Source of the DNA: an uncultured Eubacteriales bacterium
Lineage (GTDB): Bacteria; Bacillota; Clostridia; Oscillospirales; CAG-272
Direction: 5' to 3'
Length of the DNA stretch: 11,008 nucleotides
Assembly: GCA_934481515.1 (NCBI GenBank)
Contig: CAKSPO010000050.1
Coordinates: 1 to 11,008, forward strand
The translations under genes were made by a program, and so were the position numbers. Positions 5,886 to 11,008 of this stretch are shown piece by piece (the first letter of the stretch is position 1; every line of letters begins with the position of its first letter). The notes beneath the pieces are model-generated. The model saw nothing but the letters and a program-made list of their open reading frames with translations, made no database searches and had not been told where the DNA came from.

Positions 5886-7958
5886 TTATTTTCCGGTGCT
5901 GTAGTAACGCTCCAGAATTCTTCCTGCAGTCAGCGCCGCGTAGCCTCCGGTATATCCTTCCTCCAGAACGGTGGCAATAACGATCTCCGGCTCGTCATAC
6001 GGTGCCGCGCAGACAAACAGCGCATTGTCGCACTCCCGTCCGGTCTGTGCGGTTCCGGTCTTTCCGCCGACCTCGACGGGGACGCTTTCGTTGATCCAGC
6101 GTTGGATGATATCGCTGGAGGCAACAACTTTCCGCATGCCGCGGAAAACCGTTTGCAGGGTATTCCCGGAAAGGGAAATCCGATCCAGCACCGTATCCTC
6201 GGTCTGGGTATAGAGATACGACGGCTCCAAGGCACCGAACGCATACACGCTATGTAAAAGATGGGCACTGTAACGGGTTCCGCCGTTGACCAGTGTGCTG
6301 AGGTAACATGCCAGTTGCAGGGGGGATGCCTGATTGTCGGACTGCCCGATCGCCGCCTGCCACGTCATGCCCGGCATCCACTTTTCTCCGTGAATCTGAC
6401 CGCGGTAGGTGGGTCCGGCAAGCACGCCGGTCTCTCCGCCGAGTTCAAAGCCCGTGGACTGTCCGAATCCGAATTTTTTCAGATTTGCTTCCATGGTATC
6501 AATTCCGAGGCGGTTTCCGAGTTCACAGAAAAAGCAGTTGCAGGAATCCGCGATGGCATCAATGACATCGACATTCCCCGCATGGTTCTTTCCGTAGGTT
6601 GAGCATCCCACCCCACCCGCGGCACCGGCGCTCGGATAGCGTCCGCCGCAGTAGATCACATCGGTCGGGGAAATGACCCCTTCGGTCAATCCCAGCGCCG
6701 CCATACCGAGTTTGAAGGTGGAGCCGGGCGCGTAGGTTCCGTACAGTGCACGGTTGAACAGCGGCCGTTTTTCGTCGCCGAACAGGTTGGTATAATCCCG
6801 GTTGTAGGTGGTCAGGTCGTAGGTCGGGTAGGACGCGATGGCAAGCACTTCAAAGGTATTCGGGTTCATCACCACCGTGGCACCCGAAGAGCATCCGCTC
6901 CCCGTGGAGACCCCGGAGGCGCGTTCCGAAACGTATGCAATGTTCTCGGCAAGCCCGTCCTCGGCGGCAATCTGCAGATCAATGTCGATGGTCAGGTAAA
7001 TGTCCTGTCCTTTGGTGGGTGCCCGCTTGACCGTGGAGCTGACAACGTTTCCCGCAGAATCCACCTCCAGCACCAGTTCCCCATCGGTTCCGTGCAGATA
7101 ATCCTCAAACTGTGCCTCGCACCCGCTCTTTCCGACCACAGCGTTCATCTGGTAGCCTTTTTCATTGTAGTAGTCCCACTCTTCGGAATAGATCGGTCCC
7201 ACCGTGCCGAGAATATGCGACGCATATCCGGGATAAAGGTATTCCCGCGTGACATCCACCTGAAAGGTCACGCCGGAAAAGCTACTTCCCTTCTCGCCGA
7301 TGTAGGTCATCAGATTCATGCTGACGTTGTCGGCAAACACGTAGTCGTTGTCGCCGAATCCTTTTGCATCCATATCGTAATGCAGGCGGATCAGTGCGTC
7401 CACCTCGTCCTCATCGTACAGATATTCGTCCCGGTTGTTCTTCTCCCGCAGTCCGTATTCCCGGACATAATAGTCGCACAGCTCCTTTGCGGTCGTCCCC
7501 GGCTCCAGCTCCAGCTTCTTGAGTACCTTTTGCAGACGGTAATACTCCGTAGTGTCGCCGGACTGAATCTCCTCACTCCACGAATAGTAGGGGTAGCTGT
7601 TGGAAAACGGAAAATAGCCCTCCTGATGCTTTTCGGTTTCTCCGCAGATGCGAACCGCGTTCAGAAGCTCCAGATACACCTGGTTGGACTGCCGGACGGT
7701 CATGGCGGCGACGCCCGTGCGGGAAACGATTACGTCATAGCTGTAGCTGTTCCCCACCAGTTTTTTTCCGTTCCGGTCGTAGATCTCGCCGCGCACCGCC
7801 TGCACGGTCACCGTTTTTTTGGTGGTCTCCGTCCGATAGGAGTTCTCTCTGCCGGAAATCTGAATATAGAACAGTCTGCCGAGATAGATCACGCAGACGA
7901 TGCAGAACACCGCGGCAACCAACAGATACCGGATGGTGCGATCCCTTTGTTTCTCCAT
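5886..7958 (-). CDS. mrdA: Class B penicillin-binding protein, PBP2/MrdA-like D,D-transpeptidase
   Basis: Cross-links peptidoglycan outside the membrane, most likely as the elongation-specific transpeptidase given its neighbourhood with mreB. The 690-residue product has a short basic cytoplasmic tail, one membrane anchor at about residues 11-32 and the class B pedestal motif RGEIYDRNG at 56-64. The pedestal runs to about residue 330 and has an acidic, Tyr-rich insert around 110-220. The transpeptidase domain carries all three motifs: STFK at 413-416 (catalytic Ser413), SCN at 472-474 and KTGT at 633-636; AIGQSDNQASPLQLA at 536-550 is also typical. No PASTA repeats are present, which argues against a PBP2x or sporulation SpoVD type. 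About a dozen cysteines lie in the outer part, unusual for this family. AAAGGAG precedes the ATG. It starts 27 bases after the CPBP gene. Assignment as mrdA rather than another class B enzyme rests on context. Confidence 0.9.
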   Translation of the reverse strand: MEKQRDRTIRYLLVAAVFCIVCVIYLGRLFYIQISGRENSYRTETTKKTVTVQAVRGEIYDRNGKKLVGNSYSYDVIVSRTGVAAMTVRQSNQVYLELLNAVRICGETEKHQEGYFPFSNSYPYYSWSEEIQSGDTTEYYRLQKVLKKLELEPGTTAKELCDYYVREYGLREKNNRDEYLYDEDEVDALIRLHYDMDAKGFGDNDYVFADNVSMNLMTYIGEKGSSFSGVTFQVDVTREYLYPGYASHILGTVGPIYSEEWDYYNEKGYQMNAVVGKSGCEAQFEDYLHGTDGELVLEVDSAGNVVSSTVKRAPTKGQDIYLTIDIDLQIAAEDGLAENIAYVSERASGVSTGSGCSSGATVVMNPNTFEVLAIASYPTYDLTTYNRDYTNLFGDEKRPLFNRALYGTYAPGSTFKLGMAALGLTEGVISPTDVIYCGGRYPSAGAAGGVGCSTYGKNHAGNVDVIDAIADSCNCFFCELGNRLGIDTMEANLKKFGFGQSTGFELGGETGVLAGPTYRGQIHGEKWMPGMTWQAAIGQSDNQASPLQLACYLSTLVNGGTRYSAHLLHSVYAFGALEPSYLYTQTEDTVLDRISLSGNTLQTVFRGMRKVVASSDIIQRWINESVPVEVGGKTGTAQTGRECDNALFVCAAPYDEPEIVIATVLEEGYTGGYAALTAGRILERYYSTGK

Positions 7959-7985
7959 ATCGTTTCTCCTTTCCGGCAGTATTTT

Positions 7986-9008
7986 TTACAGAAACAGCAG
8001 AACGATCACTGCCGCAAGCAGCCAGACCGCCGGGTTTAAAAGTCCCGCCTTTGCCCACATTTTTGCCGTCATCGGCGGTTCTGCACGCCGCAGGGGCGAA
8101 CGGAAGCGAAAAATCAGCACCAGCGCCGACGGGATCAGCAACACGAAGCACAGAACGATAAAGCCAACATATCCGAGATAAAGTGCGCCGAACACCGGAA
8201 CGCTCAGAATGTTTGCAATGGATGCGGCACCATCTCTCAGTATATCCGCGAGGCGCTTGACCAGCTCTGCGGAAAACACACCGCCGATCAGATTGATTGC
8301 CATGTGAATACCGATGCTGTAGCGGAGCTTTCCGGTTTTCAGATAAATATAGCCGAACACAACGCCGAGCATGGCGGCGTAAAAGAACTGGCTGAAGTTC
8401 CCGTGGATCAGACCGAAGGTGATTCCCGAAATCAGCATGGCAGGAAGCTCCCCGTAGCGGCGCAGGCGGTCGATGACCAGCTTTCGGTAGAAAATTTCTT
8501 CCAGTACGGGTGCCAGAATCCCGCAGAAAACGAGATTGAGCCAGAAGGGAGAATTGGTGGTCAGGTTCTCCAGATCATTGATGATTGGGGTCCCGAGAAT
8601 GCGGCTGAGCCATGCGTTTACAAGACTGCCGATCAGGTTTCCGACGTAGGTCATACCGAAGCAGAAAAAGAACAACGCCGCAAGATTGAGCGCATCAATG
8701 CGCTTCTTCTCCGGTGCGTCCGCTTTGCCGAGGCGGAAAAAGAGCAGGGAAAGCGGCATTGCCACGCCGTACATCGGCAGCATGGAGAGTACCCAAACAT
8801 ACCACGTCTCCCCCGGCGCTTCGGGATATACCGCCTGAAAAATCAGAACCAGGACAAACTGCACCGCCAACGAAATCAGAAACACGGACGCAACGCCCAG
8901 CGCCGCAGAGGCAATCTGCAACCGCTCCCGGCGCACGTCCCGCGTGTCGTTTCCTCCCGAAAACGTCTCCCTGCCGTCGAAATCGGATTCCTTCCAACCG
9001 AAATTCAT
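7986..9008 (-). CDS. CPBP-family (CAAX/Abi) intramembrane protease-like protein
   Basis: A 340-residue polytopic membrane protein with a charged N-terminal tail of about 30 residues, then hydrophobic segments near 31-60, 69-91, 107-131, 155-169, 189-203, 206-223, 232-248, 265-300 and 327-340. It carries the complete CPBP catalytic set: EEIFYR (Glu170, Glu171, Arg175), FGLIH (Phe198, His202) and HMAIN (His235, Asn239). Members of this family are glutamic-type intramembrane proteases; eukaryotic ones process prenylated CAAX proteins, while bacterial ones have mostly unknown substrates. With all motif residues kept it is probably active rather than a scaffold. GGAGG lies 6 bases before the ATG. 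It sits between mreB and the PBP gene where mreC/mreD are usually found, so a role at the cell-wall machinery is a reasonable but unproven inference. Confidence 0.9.
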   Translation of the reverse strand: MNFGWKESDFDGRETFSGGNDTRDVRRERLQIASAALGVASVFLISLAVQFVLVLIFQAVYPEAPGETWYVWVLSMLPMYGVAMPLSLLFFRLGKADAPEKKRIDALNLAALFFFCFGMTYVGNLIGSLVNAWLSRILGTPIINDLENLTTNSPFWLNLVFCGILAPVLEEIFYRKLVIDRLRRYGELPAMLISGITFGLIHGNFSQFFYAAMLGVVFGYIYLKTGKLRYSIGIHMAINLIGGVFSAELVKRLADILRDGAASIANILSVPVFGALYLGYVGFIVLCFVLLIPSALVLIFRFRSPLRRAEPPMTAKMWAKAGLLNPAVWLLAAVIVLLFL

Positions 9009-9035
9009 AACCTTCCTCCCGTGTCTGTTCTGATG

Positions 9036-9069
9036 AAAAATCCGGGGCGGATACCGTTCTGCCGCCCCG
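9036..9069 (-). terminator. Terminator-like hairpin between mreB and the CPBP gene
   Basis: On the minus strand CGGGGCGG (9069-9062) pairs perfectly with CCGCCCCG (9050-9043) across an 11-base loop, followed two bases later by a run of five T (9040-9036). The 8-bp stem is all G-C. The T tract is short, and the hairpin lies inside what is otherwise a continuous gene row with no new promoter visible after it, so partial termination that lowers expression of downstream genes is as likely as full termination. Confidence 0.6.
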
Positions 9070-9094
9070 TGTTGTCCTCTTTTTTCATTGTCCT

Positions 9095-10102
9095 TTATTT
9101 GACCTTGTAGCGGACAAACTCCGAAAAATCCCTGGCGCTTTGCAGCATTCTTCCGAGCCCCATGCAGACCGCTTCCCGCGGCCTTTTTGCGATGACGGTA
9201 CGGATGCCGGTGTGCTCATGAATGGCGCGGTCGATGCCGGGAAGCATGGAGCCGCCGCCCACCATCACAATGCCGAAATCAAAAATATCGGCAGACAGCT
9301 CCGGAGGGGTCTCCTCCAGCGTCATTTTCACCATGGAAATGATCTCTCCCAACGGATCACGGATGGCTTCCCGTACCTCCTCCGTGGTAATTTCCGCCGT
9401 GACCGCAAGTCCTGTCCGCAAATCCCGACCGCAGACCTCCATGCTTCCGCGGTCGATACCGTCCGCCGCGGTTCCGATCTTCACCTTCAGGTACTCCGCC
9501 GTGAATTCTCCGATCAGAATATTCCGTGTCTGTTTGAGATAATTGACGATGGAAAGATCCAGCTCGTTCCCCGCAACGCGCAGCGAGTTGGACTGCACCA
9601 CGCCGCCAAGGCTGATGACTGCTGCCTCGGAAACACCCCCGCCGAGGTCTACCAGCATCGCTCCGCGCGCTTTGGAGATCTGGATGCCGGCTCCGACCGC
9701 CGCGGCAATCGGCTCCTCAATCAGTCCCACGTTCTTGGCTCCCGCTTCAAAGGTCGCATCCTCTACAGCCCGCTGTTCCACACCGGTCACACCATAGGGA
9801 ATGCAGACCAGCGCCGACGGACGGTTGAAAACAGAGGTCATATCCAGCCGCTCAAAAAAGTCATGGAGCATCAGCGAGGTGGTTCTCAGGTCGGTAATCA
9901 CACCGTCCTTCAACGGCCGCACCGCCAGAATGTTCCCCGGCGTCTTTCCGAGCATCCTTTTGGCGGTCGTGCCGGAGGCAATGACCTCCTGTGTTCTGCG
10001 ATCAAGGCTGACCACCGAGGGAGCGCGCAGAACGATGCCCTTGTCCTTGACAAAAATCATGGTATTGGATGTTCCGAGATCAATTCCGATCTGTCTTGCC
10101 AA
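9095..10102 (-). CDS. mreB: Rod shape-determining protein, MreB/Mbl family actin
   Basis: MreB-type actins form membrane-bound filaments that guide elongation synthesis of peptidoglycan. The 335-residue product has the actin ATPase layout: phosphate-1 loop IDLGTSNT (7-14), PSVVSLDR (28-35), TPGNILAVRPLKDGVITD (54-71), IEEPIAAAVGAG (128-139, with the likely catalytic Glu), phosphate-2 loop VDLGGGVSEAAVISLGG (151-167), IGEFTAEYLKVKIG (197-210), LEETPPELSADI (262-273) and the adenosine motif MVGGGSMLPGID (280-291). The phosphate-2 loop reads DLGGGVSEA where most MreB have DIGGGTTE. The TTG at 10102 is taken as the start because AAAGGAGG lies 8 bases upstream and no ATG precedes the conserved first strand. 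It lies 43 bases after maf. Distinguishing MreB from Mbl or MreBH paralogues is not possible from the sequence alone. Confidence 0.93.
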   Translation of the reverse strand: MARQIGIDLGTSNTMIFVKDKGIVLRAPSVVSLDRRTQEVIASGTTAKRMLGKTPGNILAVRPLKDGVITDLRTTSLMLHDFFERLDMTSVFNRPSALVCIPYGVTGVEQRAVEDATFEAGAKNVGLIEEPIAAAVGAGIQISKARGAMLVDLGGGVSEAAVISLGGVVQSNSLRVAGNELDLSIVNYLKQTRNILIGEFTAEYLKVKIGTAADGIDRGSMEVCGRDLRTGLAVTAEITTEEVREAIRDPLGEIISMVKMTLEETPPELSADIFDFGIVMVGGGSMLPGIDRAIHEHTGIRTVIAKRPREAVCMGLGRMLQSARDFSEFVRYKVK

Positions 10103-10110
10103 CGGCTCTC

Positions 10111-10118
10111 CCTCCTTT
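10111..10118 (-). promoter_or_regulatory. Ribosome binding site deciding the TTG start of mreB
   Basis: Minus-strand AAAGGAGG, a near-perfect anti-16S match, sits 8 bases before TTG (10102-10100). The rare start codon paired with a very strong site suggests the translation rate is tuned. Confidence 0.75.
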
Positions 10119-10145
10119 CCGCCTCTTTATGGGGGCTGTCTTTTG

Positions 10146-10748
10146 TTATCTTTTTTCCGATTCCGTAATGGATTCCCCGAATAGTTCCCGGTACAGCACC
10201 GCCAGCCGATGGACGGGGAGCCCCACGACGTTATAAAAATCGCCTTCGATTCCGGTGACAAACGCAGAAGCGCTCCCCTGAATTGCATATGCGCCCGCTT
10301 TGTCGTACGGTCGTTCTTTTTCCACATAGGCGCGGATTTCTGCCTCCGGCAACCGGTCGAAGGTGACCCGGGTCACCTCATGCGCCACCCGGCAGGTCTC
10401 GCCCCGGAGCAGGCAGACACCGCTGACGACCTCGTGTGTTCCGCCGGAATACATTCGGAGCATCCGGCAGGCATCCTCCGCATCCGTCGGTTTTCCAAGA
10501 ATTTCTCCGTTGCAGAACACCACCGTATCGGAGGAGATGATCAGCGTATCGGAAAGAGCCTCCCCCGTGGAGCGAAGATGCTCGCGTACGGCAGTTCCCT
10601 TTCGGCGCGACAGCTCCTCCACAAGAAGGTATGGGTCGCTCAACTCACTGTGCTCATCCGCGTGGGAGGTCACAACCTCAAAGTGCACCCCGAGCATGCT
10701 TAATATTTCCCGCCGACGCGGGGACTGCGATGCTAAAATAATTCTCAT
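10146..10748 (-). CDS. maf: Maf-family nucleoside triphosphate pyrophosphatase
   Basis: Maf enzymes hydrolyse dTTP, UTP and modified pyrimidine nucleotides to monophosphates and are thought to clean the nucleotide pool; overproduction in B. subtilis affects septation. The 200-residue product has SQSPRR at residues 7-12 (substrate-binding SxSPRR), SDTVV at 73-77 with the metal-binding Asp, GKP at 85-87, YDKAGAYAIQG at 148-158 and GDFYNVVGLPV at 169-179, the full YhdE-type set. The ATG at 10748 begins directly with MRIILASQSPRR and has GAGG 6 bases upstream; an in-frame TTG four codons earlier overlaps that site and is rejected. It leads the unit, about 23 bases behind a consensus promoter. The maf-mreB pairing matches B. 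subtilis, apart from radC missing in between. Confidence 0.95.
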   Translation of the reverse strand: MRIILASQSPRRREILSMLGVHFEVVTSHADEHSELSDPYLLVEELSRRKGTAVREHLRSTGEALSDTLIISSDTVVFCNGEILGKPTDAEDACRMLRMYSGGTHEVVSGVCLLRGETCRVAHEVTRVTFDRLPEAEIRAYVEKERPYDKAGAYAIQGSASAFVTGIEGDFYNVVGLPVHRLAVLYRELFGESITESEKR

Positions 10749-10777
10749 AGAAAACCTCAAACTCTTATTCAGTTTCT

Positions 10778-10806
10778 ATTATACAACAGTTGTCGGGGAA
10801 AGTCAA
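10778..10806 (-). promoter_or_regulatory. Sigma-A type promoter for maf-mreB unit
   Basis: Minus-strand TTGACT (10806-10801), 17-base spacer, perfect TATAAT (10783-10778). Start of transcription would fall near 10771, giving a leader of about 23 bases to the maf ATG. Confidence 0.9.
10783..10793. promoter_or_regulatory. Palindrome overlapping the maf -10 region, possible operator
   Basis: ACAACAGTTGT is a perfect 5+5 inverted repeat around one base, touching the first base of the maf -10 box and filling the downstream end of its spacer. A repressor bound here would block the promoter. It is short enough to arise by chance, and no regulator is known to me for it. Confidence 0.25.
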
Positions 10807-10837
10807 GAAAAAAACAAGGTTCCGTAGCCGCTCTGCC

Positions 10838-10868
10838 GAAAAACTTCCGCAAAAGTTTTTCTTTTTTT
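10838..10868 (+). terminator. Terminator-like hairpin on the plus strand with no gene in front
   Basis: GAAAAACTT (10838-10846), loop CCGCAA, and the exact complement AAGTTTTTC (10853-10861) are followed at once by seven T (10862-10868). The 9-bp stem is A-T rich. It points away from maf and towards the tRNA, yet no plus-strand gene precedes it. It may stop stray or divergent transcription before the tRNA promoter, or it may simply be part of the A/T-rich upstream element. Confidence 0.55.
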
Positions 10869-10878
10869 GAAAAAAGTA
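10851..10878 (+). promoter_or_regulatory. A/T-rich upstream (UP-like) element of the tRNA promoter
   Basis: The 28 bases directly in front of the -35 box are almost all A and T in phased tracts (AAAAG, TTTTT, TTTTTTT, AAAAAA). This position and composition fit an UP element bound by the RNA polymerase alpha C-terminal domains, common at stable-RNA promoters. The segment shares bases with the hairpin above. Confidence 0.45.
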
Positions 10879-10907
10879 TTGCAATCAACCGGAACATGTG
10901 GTATAAT
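10879..10907 (+). promoter_or_regulatory. Sigma-A type promoter of tRNA-Trp
   Basis: TTGCAA (-35, 10879-10884), 17-base spacer, perfect TATAAT (-10, 10902-10907) with a TGG in front that fits the extended -10 TGn. Start near 10914, so the tRNA leader is about 22 bases and contains a 5-bp hairpin TGCGG/CCGCA at 10917-10932. Confidence 0.85.
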
Positions 10908-10935
10908 AAACTGCGTTGCGGGTATTTCCGCATAC

Positions 10936-11008
10936 AGGGGTATAGCTCAGCTGGTAGAGTACCGGTCTCCAAAACCGTGGGTCGCGGGTTCGAATCCTCC
11001 TGCCCCTG
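10936..11008 (+). tRNA. tRNA-Trp (anticodon CCA)
   Basis: The 73-base body folds as a tRNA: acceptor AGGGGTA (10936-10942) with TGCCCCT (11001-11007) and discriminator G at 11008; D arm GCTC/GAGT with GG in the loop; anticodon loop CTCCAAA giving CCA, tryptophan; T loop TTCGAAT. By standard numbering two stem positions do not pair: 27:43 is C-T and 50:64 is C-C; 51:63 is G-T. The 3' CCA, if encoded, is beyond the edge. It reads away from all other genes here. In many Bacillota a tRNA-Trp precedes secE-nusG-rplK, so those may follow outside the window. Confidence 0.93.

Noticed and set aside
9140..10168. A plus-strand open frame of 342 codons opposite mreB
   Set aside because: No family motif and His/Arg-rich content; fully antisense to an evident MreB gene. 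The same applies to the frame at 7092-8039 opposite the PBP gene and that at 2519-3334 opposite yicC.
1..11008. CRISPR arrays, insertion sequences, attachment sites, riboswitches, direct repeats
   Set aside because: I found no regularly spaced repeats, no transposase or integrase frames and no long structured leaders; all gaps are below 200 bases.

Overview
This window looks like a chromosomal housekeeping segment of a GC-rich, low-oxygen Gram-positive bacterium, most likely a member of the Clostridia (Oscillospirales or a related order; the order is a guess). The reasons are the order yicC-remA-gmk-rpoZ-priA, which is characteristic of Bacillota, the maf-mreB pairing, the strong AAAGGAGG-type ribosome binding sites, and the consensus -35/-10 promoters with 17-base spacers. 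I see no mobile element, phage gene, CRISPR array or defence system.

All ten protein genes read on the minus strand, so transcription runs from high to low coordinates. The only plus-strand gene is a tRNA-Trp at the right edge, divergent from maf. Right to left the layout is: tRNA-Trp (+) | about 190-base divergent control region with two back-to-back consensus promoters and a terminator-like hairpin | maf - mreB - (hairpin with short T run) - CPBP-family membrane protease - class B penicillin-binding protein (PBP2-like) - recG | 183-base gap with a strong promoter | yicC - remA - gmk - rpoZ - priA (cut by the left edge).

The first unit joins nucleotide-pool or septum-linked housekeeping (Maf) to cell elongation (MreB filament, PBP2 transpeptidase), with an intramembrane protease-like protein where mreC and mreD would usually lie, and ends with the fork-remodelling helicase RecG. 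The second unit carries an RNase-family protein (YicC), the DNA-binding matrix/osmotic regulator RemA, guanylate kinase, the RNA polymerase omega subunit and the replication-restart helicase PriA. Genes within each unit are 10-90 bases apart, each with its own ribosome binding site.

The points most worth a second look are the missing mreC/mreD with a CPBP protease in their place, a terminator-like hairpin that ends no visible gene between the maf and tRNA promoters, non-canonical pairs in the tRNA, a variant phosphate loop in MreB, an extra stretch in the RecG TRG region, and a cysteine-rich PBP2 active site. None of these amounts to a clearly new system; the window is mostly ordinary core genome.
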